6,735 bases of DNA, taken from positions 1 through 6,735 of the forward strand of contig JALOMU010000131.1 in the NCBI GenBank assembly GCA_025455285.1, in the 5' to 3' direction. The notes beneath the pieces are model-generated. The model saw nothing but the letters and a program-made list of their open reading frames with translations, did no database searches and was not told the DNA's origin. Shown here piece by piece: positions 1-6,384 of the stretch (position 1 is the first letter of the stretch; every line of letters starts with the position of its first letter). This stretch comes from Flavihumibacter sp. GTDB taxonomy: Bacteria; Bacteroidota; Bacteroidia; Chitinophagales; Chitinophagaceae. A program made the position numbers and the translations under genes.

Positions 1-746
1 CCTGAAATTTTTCCACCCATGGCACGAATCCGTTTGTATTGTTCTCCCGCTTTCTTCATGTACTCGAGCAATTCATACTCTGAGGCGGCCACCACTGCTT
101 CATAAGGAGGGGCATAGTAGCGATAGAAGGTATCCAGGTCGGGGCCGGTGATCCCGGTTATCTTGATAATTTTAGCACGGGAGAAACGATAGGCGACATA
201 TTTATCCTGCTCTTCTGCCAGGAGGCGATCCTGGAAAGCAGCCATGCTCCTGTTTCGCCGGAAGCGGAACATGTTGATAAGTTCATTGATATCAAGTCCT
301 ACGCCAAAGTTGCCGGAGGCCGGGTTGGCGGAAGACAGCGCCAGTCCTGGTTTTTTATAATCGAACACTTTTGCATAATCCTGCCGATTCTGCATACTGT
401 CGATGCGGTAGTCTTTAGGCATCACCCTGATTTCGCGAAGGGTGGTAACGTTGACGTGAAGGGATATATCGAATTGAGAAAGTGACTGAATGCTGTTGAC
501 AGCATATTTGGGTGTGGCTTTTCCCAGGTAGGAAAAATAAATAGAATCTTTTTCGTTGACAACAATGCTGTAGCGCCCGGAGGAATCTGTAACGGTTCCT
601 TTTCCACTACTGGTCAGTACGCTCACAGAACCCATAGGGAAAAGTTTGTTCATTTCATATACAGTGCCGCTTACCCGCACCTGGGCTTGCAGGAGATTTG
701 CCAGGAGGAGGCAAAGCAATACTAATATGGAACCGAACCAGTTCAT
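1..746 (-). CDS. Secreted carboxypeptidase-regulatory-like domain protein (3' end cut by window edge)
   Basis: This frame is open for 248 codons from ATG at 746 to the left edge, so the stop is not visible. An in-frame TAA at 753-755 lies just upstream of the ATG and fixes this start. Residues 1-21 form a signal peptide (hydrophobic ILVLLCLLLANLL, cleavage likely after LQA), so the protein is exported. Residues about 22-105 fit the CarboxypepD_reg-like beta-sandwich (VSGTVY at the start, TDSSGRYSI in the middle, FDISLHV near the end), which in Bacteroidota also forms the N-terminal domain of many SusC-type receptors. Residues 150-200 contain the stretch INMFRFRRNR, typical of a Bacteroidota family of standalone proteins of about 250 residues as I remember it; if so only a few codons are missing. 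The molecular role is unknown. It lies 39 bases downstream of the purN fusion on the same strand and may share its transcript. Confidence 0.85.
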   Translation of the reverse strand, partial: MNWFGSILVLLCLLLANLLQAQVRVSGTVYEMNKLFPMGSVSVLTSSGKGTVTDSSGRYSIVVNEKDSIYFSYLGKATPKYAVNSIQSLSQFDISLHVNVTTLREIRVMPKDYRIDSMQNRQDYAKVFDYKKPGLALSSANPASGNFGVGLDINELINMFRFRRNRSMAAFQDRLLAEEQDKYVAYRFSRAKIIKITGITGPDLDTFYRYYAPPYEAVVAASEYELLEYMKKAGEQYKRIRAMGGKIS

Positions 747-785
747 CCAGGGTTACAAGGGTACAACCAAAACCTGAAAATTAGA

Positions 786-1727
786 TCAGGAGGATTGATT
801 TTTAACGAGTTTGCTAAGAATTACCGATTCAATAACAGCAGGGAAGTGCTGATGTTCGAGTTCATGAATCCGGTTGGCAAGGGCTTCCGGAGTATCTTCT
901 GGAAATACAGGGCAGGTTGCCTGAAAGATAGTACCACCGTGATCGTATTGTTCATCTACATAGTGGATGGTTATTCCGGATTCTTTTTCTCCTGCGGCGA
1001 TGACGGCTTCATGAACAAAATTTCCGTACATGCCTTTGCCACCATATTTGGGCAGCAGGGCGGGATGGATATTGATCATCCGGGAGGGATAGGCCTGGAT
1101 CAGGGAGGGTGGTACTTTCCACAAAAAGCCCGCCAGTACTATGAAGTCGATTCCATGGTTGGTCAGTTCTGCTACAAAGCCATCGCCCCGGAAAAAGCGT
1201 TCTTTTTCAATGAGCAGGGTAGGAATGCCAGCTGCTACTGCTTTGTCCAGTACGCCGGCAGTGGCCTTATTACTTACAACCAGGGCTACCCGAATGGAGG
1301 GGTGGTTGCGGAAATGTTCTATGATTTTCTGGGCATTGGATCCAGTGCCGGAGGCGAAGATGGCAAGGGAGAAGGGAGGAATGGAAGAGGGGGGAATGGA
1401 AGAGGGGGGAATGGAGGATGGAGGAATGGAGGAGGGGGGAGTGGAGGAGGGGGTGTTTGTCATCTTTTGGAAGATTCGGAGTAAATAATTTTTGAAAAAA
1501 GGGAACTGGCCGAAGGGAATGCTGACCAGCACTACCATCAGTGGCCAGATGAGGGTCATCGTAATAATATAGAGTAGGGTCCAGCCCAGAGGGTGCAGTT
1601 CCGGAAGCTGTTGCAGGATTTTGCGGCCGACTATACCGGTTAGACTACCTCCAATGGCAAAAGTGCACAGGATGGCGAGCAACTGCCAACCGTTGACCTT
1701 CCACTTCTTCTGAAGCTTTTCAAACAT
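786..1727 (-). CDS. purN: DUF6787-like two-helix membrane domain fused to phosphoribosylglycinamide formyltransferase (PurN)
   Basis: PurN transfers a formyl group from 10-formyl-tetrahydrofolate to glycinamide ribonucleotide in purine synthesis. Numbered from ATG at 1727 (313 aa), residues 1-90 look like DUF6787: a basic start (FEKLQKKWKVNGW), two hydrophobic helices at about 14-33 and 48-70, then PFGQFPFFKNY. Residues 92-118 are a Pro/Ser linker of SSIPP repeats. Residues 119-305 are a full-length PurN domain with the GTGSN phosphate loop (127-131), NIHPALLP with catalytic Asn219 and His221, and Asp262 in YDHGG. The E. coli catalytic Asn106, His108 and Asp144 have equivalents, so activity is expected. 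With both ends of the helical hairpin inside, PurN would be tethered to the cytoplasmic face of the inner membrane; this is inference. The frame extends ten codons upstream to TTG at 1757, but ATG at 1727 matches the usual family start better. An internal ATG at 1463 could give a soluble PurN of 225 aa. It is divergent from actA. Confidence 0.88.
   Translation of the reverse strand: MFEKLQKKWKVNGWQLLAILCTFAIGGSLTGIVGRKILQQLPELHPLGWTLLYIITMTLIWPLMVVLVSIPFGQFPFFKNYLLRIFQKMTNTPSSTPPSSIPPSSIPPSSIPPSSIPPFSLAIFASGTGSNAQKIIEHFRNHPSIRVALVVSNKATAGVLDKAVAAGIPTLLIEKERFFRGDGFVAELTNHGIDFIVLAGFLWKVPPSLIQAYPSRMINIHPALLPKYGGKGMYGNFVHEAVIAAGEKESGITIHYVDEQYDHGGTIFQATCPVFPEDTPEALANRIHELEHQHFPAVIESVILSKLVKNQSS
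1380..1454. repeat. Five 15-bp tandem repeats encoding the Pro/Ser linker of the PurN fusion
   Basis: Five consecutive 15-bp units start at 1380, 1395, 1410, 1425 and 1440. The first two are identical (aatggaagagggggg); the others differ at a few bases. On the minus strand each unit encodes a variant of the pentapeptide SSIPP, so unit gain or loss keeps the frame. The plus strand is almost entirely purine here, interrupted only by a T in most units, and has G runs of five or six at 1389-1394, 1404-1409, 1434-1439 and 1449-1453. Flanking sequence on the left (from about 1364) continues the purine bias. Confidence 0.95.
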
Positions 1728-1874
1728 GCTGCAAAGAAACTGGAATAACTTGAACAAAAGCGTTTACGAATGGCAAGTAATTACCATTTGAAAAATTGCA
1801 CAATTCGTTGAAAAGCAAGCCCCGCGCGGCTAAAAAAAAATTGGAGATGTTGATAGATTGTCAATAACGTGTCA

Positions 1875-1882
1875 TATTTTTG
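1875..1882 (+). promoter_or_regulatory. Probable Bacteroidota -7 promoter element for the act operon
   Basis: TATTTTTG matches the Bacteroidota sigma-ABfr -7 consensus TAnnTTTG exactly. It would place the transcript start near 1888 and leave a leader of about 40 nt before actA. The partner TTG of the -33 element is not at the usual spacing: TTG occurs 22 nt (1850-1852) and 14 nt (1858-1860) upstream. A run of nine A (1832-1840) lies about 35 nt upstream of the element and could act as a bent or UP-like sequence. The call rests on consensus match and position only. Confidence 0.55.
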
Positions 1883-1928
1883 CCCCCGAATTGAGGCATT
1901 TTAACATTACCAACGATATTTCCAGCTT

Positions 1929-3176
1929 ATGATTCACTATAGATCGATCTTGCAGAGAGTAGCACTCATTCTTTCAGTTTTGACCGTGCTTTGTTTCGAT
2001 CAGGGCGTATTTGCACAGGATGGAAAGGCTTTGTTTCAGCAGAACTGTGCTTCCTGTCACGCGGTTCATAAAAATCTTACTGGTCCGGCCCTGGCTGGAA
2101 TCGAGGAGCGCGTTCCCGACAAAAAGCTGTTGTACGCCTGGATTCGTAACAGTCAGGCAGTATTGCAATCCGGTAACAAATACTTCAATGACCTGTATCT
2201 TACCTGGAATAAAACAGCGATGAACCTCTTCCCGAACCTGACGGATGAGGAGATCGGCGCCATGATTACCTATATTAATTCTGTACCAGCACCTGGTGCT
2301 GCTACAGGAACAGGGGAAGCAGGGGTACAAGCAGCTGCAGCTGAAAGCGATAACTCCCTGATTTTCGGGGTATTAACCCTGATCCTGGCGATTATCGTGC
2401 TGGTGTTGCTGCAGGTGAACTCCAACCTGAAGCGCCTCAGTGATGAAAAAGAAGGTATTCCTTCCTATGAGCCCGTTCCCTTCTATCGTAACAAAGCTTA
2501 TATCGCGCTGTTTGCGGTGGTACTCTTTATAGTAGGTGGTTATTACACCATTCAGGGTGCGGTAGGACTGGGTCGTTCCAAGGATTATCAGCCGGAGCAA
2601 CCTATCTATTATTCTCACAAAGTGCATGCGGGTACCAACCAGATCAACTGTCTGTACTGTCACAGTGGTGCCCAGGAAGGCAAGCATGCCAATATTCCTT
2701 CACTGAACACCTGTATGAACTGTCACATGGCGATTAATGAATATGCCGGTGAAAAATTGTACAGAGAAGATGGTACGGAAGTAGATGGTACTGCAGAAAT
2801 TAAAAAGCTTTATTCTTATACAGGCTGGGATCCGGATCAAAAGAAATATGTGAACGAGCCCAAGCCGATTGAGTGGGTGAAGATTCACAACCTGCCTGAC
2901 CATGTATATTTCAACCACGCCCAGCACGTAAAAGCAGGAAAAGTTGCCTGTCAGACTTGTCATGGTGAAATCCAGAATATGGGTGAAGTATATCAGTATT
3001 CTGATCTAAGCATGGGTTGGTGTATAAACTGTCACAGGGAAACCAAAGTGCAGTTTGAAGACAACAAGTTCTACAGCATTTACGAAAAATTCCACAACGA
3101 TCTGAAGAGTGGAAAGATGGATAGTGTAACCGTTGAAAGCATCGGCGGTACAGAGTGTCAGAAATGTCACTATTAA
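1929..3176 (+). CDS. actA: Alternative complex III subunit ActA, monohaem plus pentahaem c-type cytochrome
   Basis: ActA receives electrons from the ActB iron-sulfur clusters and hands them to the terminal oxidase on the periplasmic side. The 415-aa product starts at ATG 1929. Residues 1-29 are a signal peptide (cleavage likely after VFA). Residues 30-118 are a class I cytochrome c domain with CASCH at 40-44 and a likely axial Met98 in TAMNLFP. An Ala/Gly-rich linker follows, then two hydrophobic segments at about 143-162 and 189-211. The C-terminal half (225-415) is a pentahaem domain with CXXCH motifs at 241, 262, 341, 365 and 410, the last ending one residue before the C-terminus. That makes six covalent haem sites. 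The N-terminal cytochrome plus pentahaem layout is, as I recall, usual for Bacteroidota ActA. It is the first gene of the operon, downstream of a good -7 element. No Shine-Dalgarno sequence is seen, as is normal in this phylum. Confidence 0.93.
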   Translation: MIHYRSILQRVALILSVLTVLCFDQGVFAQDGKALFQQNCASCHAVHKNLTGPALAGIEERVPDKKLLYAWIRNSQAVLQSGNKYFNDLYLTWNKTAMNLFPNLTDEEIGAMITYINSVPAPGAATGTGEAGVQAAAAESDNSLIFGVLTLILAIIVLVLLQVNSNLKRLSDEKEGIPSYEPVPFYRNKAYIALFAVVLFIVGGYYTIQGAVGLGRSKDYQPEQPIYYSHKVHAGTNQINCLYCHSGAQEGKHANIPSLNTCMNCHMAINEYAGEKLYREDGTEVDGTAEIKKLYSYTGWDPDQKKYVNEPKPIEWVKIHNLPDHVYFNHAQHVKAGKVACQTCHGEIQNMGEVYQYSDLSMGWCINCHRETKVQFEDNKFYSIYEKFHNDLKSGKMDSVTVESIGGTECQKCHY

Positions 3177-3208
3177 TAGAATAGCATCTCAATAAACCAT
3201 TTTTTATC

Positions 3209-3239
3209 ACCAAAATCAGCACCCCTTCCGGGGTTTGGT
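3209..3239 (+). promoter_or_regulatory. Bulged stem-loop directly before the actB start codon
   Basis: In the 65-nt actA-actB gap, ACCAAA (3209-3214) can pair with TTTGGT (3234-3239), and CCCC (3222-3225) with GGGG (3230-3233) around a TTCC loop, leaving a one-sided bulge at 3215-3221. The structure totals ten base pairs and ends two bases before the actB ATG. There is no T run after it, so it is unlikely to be an intrinsic terminator. A role in translation of actB or in mRNA stability is possible but only inferred. Confidence 0.4.
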
Positions 3240-3241
3240 AT

Positions 3242-5740
3242 ATGGAGCAAAAAAAGTACTGGCAAAGTTTCGGAGAGTTGAACAACTCAGCAGCACATCA
3301 GCAAAATGCACAGGATGAGTTCAAAGAAGAGTTACCCTTTGAAGGACTCGATGACAAAGGGCTGGGTTCTGCCACCACTCCTCGCCGCGACTTCCTTAAA
3401 TACGTTGGTTTCAGCACGGCTGCAGCTGCAGTAGCTGCTAGTTGTGAAATGCCTGTAAAAAAGGCGATCCCATTTGTTAACCGTCCGGTTGATGCTATTC
3501 CGGGAGTACCTAACTATTATGCTACAACGTTTGTAGCGGGTGGTAATGCGATTCCAGTTGTTGCAAAGGTTCGCGATGGTCGTCCGATTAAAATCGAAGG
3601 AAACGAACTGTCCAGCTGGTCAAAAGGTGCTACCACAGCCCAGGTGCAGGCATCTGTACTCGACCTGTATGATACGGCTCGTCTGCGTTTCCCGATGGCC
3701 GACAAAAAAGAAGTAAGCACATTTGATGCTTTTGATAAAATGGTGGGCGAAGCGCTGGCCGGTTTAAATGGTGCACCTGTTGTACTCTTAACCAGCACCG
3801 TTAACTCTCCTTCCTCCAAAGCTGTAATTGCAGAGTTCCTGGCGAAATATCCCGGATCCCGTCATGTTCAGTATGATGGAATTTCCTACAGTGGTATGCT
3901 GCTGGCCAATGAAGCAAGTTTTGGAAGCCGCATGATACCCTCTTATGCATTTGACAAGGCAAAGGTAATTGTGAGTCTGGGAGCTGATTTCCTGGGAACC
4001 TGGCTGAACCCGGTTGAATTCCAGCATGGTTATACACGCGGTCGTAAGGTGGATCCCAAAAATCCATCCATGAGCAAGCATTATCAGTTTGAATCCATGC
4101 TTAGCATGACCGGAGCAAATGCCGATGATCGTTATACTCATCGTCCTTCTGAAACAGGTGCTGTTGCTGCGGCTCTGCTCTCTGCTATCAATGGTCAGGG
4201 TGCTGCTGGTATAAGCGATGCTGCACTGAAAAAGGGAATCGAGCAGGCTGCGAAGGACCTGGCTGCCAACAAAGGCCAGGCGCTGGTAGTAGCTGGCAGC
4301 AATGATGTGAATGTTCAGCTGATCGTAAATGCGATCAACGATGCGGTTGGGTCTTACGGAACAACTATTGATCTCGTGAGCAAGCTGCAGAACAAAGCAG
4401 GTATTGATGCCGAGTTTGCTAAGCTGGTAGAAGAAATGAATGCCGGATCTGTGGGTGCGGTATTAGTATACGATGTGAATCCTGCATACGATTATTTCGA
4501 TGCGGAAAAGTTCATTGCCGGATTGAAAAAAGTACGGGTATCGGTTTCTTTCAATGAAAAAATGGATGAAACCACTGAGCTCTGCAAATATGTATTGCCA
4601 GCAAATCATTACCTGGAGAGCTGGGGTGATGCTGAGCAAAAAGCTGGTTATTTCAGCATGCTGCAGCCGACTATTGCGCCCTTGTTTAAGACAAGGCAGT
4701 GGCAGGATAATCTCCTGAAATGGAGTGGCAGTGCAGTAAGCTATGCTGATTATTTCAAAAACTTCTGGACTACCCGTTTAGGTGGAGACAATACGTATCT
4801 GAAAGCACTTCAGGATGGTGTTGTGGAATCACCTGCCATGATTATGGGCTTCCCGAGTTTTAATGGCGGATCTGTTGCTGCTGCAGTTGCGGCAGTTGGA
4901 TCTGCAAAAAAATCCAGTGGAACTGAACTGGTAATCTACCAGAAAGCTACGTTTACCGATGGCCGTCAGTCGAACAACCCCTGGTTACAGGAAACACCTG
5001 ATCCGATTACACGTGCTACCTGGGACAACTACCTGATGGTTTCTCCTGCGCTGGGAAAGAGTATGTTTGGTATTGATATTACCAATCCAACCCAGGCGGA
5101 TGAGTACGAAGCTTTCCCCAAGAAGCCGGTTGTAAAAATTAAGCTGGGCAATAAAGAAGAAGAATTGCCGGTATTGATCATTCCGGGTATGCAGGCTGAT
5201 ACAGTTGCGCTGGCTGTTGGTTACGGTCGTGCAGAAGCTATTGGCAGGGCAGCCGCGGGAGTAGGTAAAAACGCATACAAGTTTGGCGTTTCCAACGGCA
5301 CAACGGTTCAGTATACAGCAGCGGTTACAGTTGAGAAAACTGCTGGTGAATATAAAATTGCCACGACGCAAACACACAGCTCCTATGAGGGTCGTTATGA
5401 GGTGATCAAAGAAATCACTCTCGCTGATTATACAAAAAATCCAACCAAGATCCTGGATGCCCGTGCGAAAGAGCTTGAGCCATGGGGTGGATTGGAGAAC
5501 TATGAGAAGGATGGCACCATTTATCCGGTGTTTGATAAACCGGGTATCAAGTGGGGAATGAGCATTGACCTGAACAGTTGTTATGGTTGTGGTGCCTGTG
5601 TGGTTGCCTGTACGGCAGAGAACAACGTTTCAGTTGTAGGTAAGCCTGAAGTATTGCGTGCGCATGATATGCACTGGTTGCGTATTGACCGCTATTTCGC
5701 AGGTGATCCCAATGATCCGAACAGCATCCAGACCCGATGA
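3242..5740 (+). CDS. actB: Alternative complex III subunit ActB, N-terminal part: molybdopterin-oxidoreductase-like domain plus first Fe-S motif (frame ends early)
   Basis: ActB is the large periplasm-facing subunit that carries electrons from ActC to ActA. This 832-aa frame has a twin-arginine motif unusually far in (TPRRDFLKYVGFS, Arg48-Arg49), followed by an Ala-rich stretch and AASC with Cys68, a lipobox-like site. This matches the TAT-variant class of molybdopterin oxidoreductases. Residues about 90-560 resemble the Mo-bisMGD oxidoreductase fold but have no N-terminal Cys cluster motif; Cys68 and Cys448 are the only cysteines before 780. This fits ACIII, where the domain is known to hold no molybdenum cofactor. 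Residues 770-832 begin the ferredoxin-like domain with Cys780, 783, 786 and 790 in CYGCGACVVAC. The frame then stops after GDPNDPNSIQTR, far short of a full ActB. The rest of the domain is encoded in the -1 frame from 5737. Together the two pieces total about 1047 residues, the size I expect for an intact ActB. Confidence 0.9.
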   Translation: MEQKKYWQSFGELNNSAAHQQNAQDEFKEELPFEGLDDKGLGSATTPRRDFLKYVGFSTAAAAVAASCEMPVKKAIPFVNRPVDAIPGVPNYYATTFVAGGNAIPVVAKVRDGRPIKIEGNELSSWSKGATTAQVQASVLDLYDTARLRFPMADKKEVSTFDAFDKMVGEALAGLNGAPVVLLTSTVNSPSSKAVIAEFLAKYPGSRHVQYDGISYSGMLLANEASFGSRMIPSYAFDKAKVIVSLGADFLGTWLNPVEFQHGYTRGRKVDPKNPSMSKHYQFESMLSMTGANADDRYTHRPSETGAVAAALLSAINGQGAAGISDAALKKGIEQAAKDLAANKGQALVVAGSNDVNVQLIVNAINDAVGSYGTTIDLVSKLQNKAGIDAEFAKLVEEMNAGSVGAVLVYDVNPAYDYFDAEKFIAGLKKVRVSVSFNEKMDETTELCKYVLPANHYLESWGDAEQKAGYFSMLQPTIAPLFKTRQWQDNLLKWSGSAVSYADYFKNFWTTRLGGDNTYLKALQDGVVESPAMIMGFPSFNGGSVAAAVAAVGSAKKSSGTELVIYQKATFTDGRQSNNPWLQETPDPITRATWDNYLMVSPALGKSMFGIDITNPTQADEYEAFPKKPVVKIKLGNKEEELPVLIIPGMQADTVALAVGYGRAEAIGRAAAGVGKNAYKFGVSNGTTVQYTAAVTVEKTAGEYKIATTQTHSSYEGRYEVIKEITLADYTKNPTKILDARAKELEPWGGLENYEKDGTIYPVFDKPGIKWGMSIDLNSCYGCGACVVACTAENNVSVVGKPEVLRAHDMHWLRIDRYFAGDPNDPNSIQTR

Positions 5741-5745
5741 TGTGT
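5729..5745 (+). other. Frame break and ATGA stop/start overlap inside actB
   Basis: The upstream frame reads CAG ACC CGA TGA and stops at 5738-5740. The downstream frame reads CCG ATG ATG TGT, with its first ATG at 5737-5739 overlapping the stop as ATGA. Remembered Bacteroidota ActB proteins continue with a few residues such as VFQ and then PMMCQHC. Here the Pro codon CCG is present at 5734-5736, but in the downstream frame only. Compared with that pattern about 3n+1 bases (for example ten) appear to be missing. No clear slippery heptamer and no Shine-Dalgarno sequence is seen near the overlap. Confidence 0.8.
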
Positions 5746-6384
5746 CAGCACTGTGATAATGCTCCTTGTGAGAACGTTTGTCCGGTTGCTGCTACTAACC
5801 ATAGTTCTGAAGGACTGAACCAAATGACTTATAACCGTTGTATCGGTACAAGATATTGCGCCAATAACTGTCCCTATAAAGTACGTCGCTTCAACTGGGC
5901 TGACTATACAGGAGCAGACAGTTTCGGAGACAATATGGTAGGAGGTAAGGGTGAGAATGATGTGATCCTGATGATGAACGATGACCTGACCCGCATGGTA
6001 CTGAATCCGGATGTTACTGTCCGTAGCCGTGGTGTAATCGAAAAATGTTCTTTCTGTGTTCAGCGTCTCCAGGAAGGAAAACTGGCTGCGAAAAAAGCTG
6101 GTCGCCCATTGGAAGATCGTGATGTTAAAACCGCCTGTCAGCAGGCTTGTGCTGCCGATGCAATTGTATTCGGTAATGTGAACAATGCTGAAAGTGCAGT
6201 GTCCAAACACCGCGCTGATAACAAGAACCGCCTCTTCTATGTGCAGGAGCAGATCCACGTATTACCGAATGTGAGCTACCTGGCCAAGGTTCGGAATACA
6301 GGTGAAATCAGTGCGCATGAGCAGTATGGAAAACCTCATTTTATGAATGAGGGTGGACATGCGGCTGAAGGAGGACACCATTAG
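5737..6384 (+). CDS. actB: Alternative complex III subunit ActB, C-terminal part: Fe-S cluster domain in the -1 frame
   Basis: This 215-aa frame carries the rest of the ActB ferredoxin-like domain, of the NrfC/PsrB/DmsB type. Cysteine motifs follow in order: CQHCDNAPCENVC (Cys3, 6, 11, 15), CIGTRYCANNC (Cys35, 41, 45), CSFC (104, 107) and ACQQAC (134, 138). In the second of these Thr38 stands where the second cysteine of a four-ligand motif would be, which predicts a [3Fe-4S] cluster, as known for ACIII. The C-terminus is Gly/His-rich (GGHAAEGGHH). It has no signal sequence or membrane segment, so as a separate protein it would need to be exported with, or bound to, the N-terminal piece. Its start, ATG at 5737, overlaps the upstream stop by four bases; a second ATG follows at 5740. 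Whether it is translated separately by re-initiation, by a -1 frameshift, or is an artefact of a sequence error cannot be told from the DNA. Confidence 0.85.
   Translation: MMCQHCDNAPCENVCPVAATNHSSEGLNQMTYNRCIGTRYCANNCPYKVRRFNWADYTGADSFGDNMVGGKGENDVILMMNDDLTRMVLNPDVTVRSRGVIEKCSFCVQRLQEGKLAAKKAGRPLEDRDVKTACQQACAADAIVFGNVNNAESAVSKHRADNKNRLFYVQEQIHVLPNVSYLAKVRNTGEISAHEQYGKPHFMNEGGHAAEGGHH

Noticed and set aside
422..607. Minus-strand 61-codon frame near the left edge
   Set aside because: It lies inside the longer secreted-protein gene on the same strand in another frame and has no recognisable features.
776..783. TAATTTTC on the minus strand as a -7 promoter element for the secreted-protein gene
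   Set aside because: It differs from TAnnTTTG at the last base, overlaps the 39-base gap after purN and has no -33 partner. Co-transcription with purN is a simpler explanation.
1380..1454. CRISPR-like array
   Set aside because: The units are contiguous 15-mers without spacers and lie within a coding frame.
795..1484. Long plus-strand open frames across the purN fusion, including a Gly-rich one
   Set aside because: They mirror the minus-strand PurN gene, whose catalytic motifs are intact. The Gly-rich part is only the complement of the Pro/Ser linker repeat, and no known family features are seen.
1728..1757. TTG at 1757 as the start of the PurN fusion gene
   Set aside because: It adds ten residues (FKLFQFLCS-type) not expected at the front of the DUF6787-like domain, whereas ATG at 1727 begins MFEKLQKKWKVNGW, a typical family start. 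TTG starts are uncommon here.
1818..1840. GC-rich dyad (AGCC...GGCT containing the palindrome CCGCGCGG) next to a run of nine A, as a terminator
   Set aside because: The A run is on the right-hand side on the plus strand, so a T run follows the hairpin in neither direction of transcription. It also sits upstream of both divergent genes, where a terminator makes little sense.
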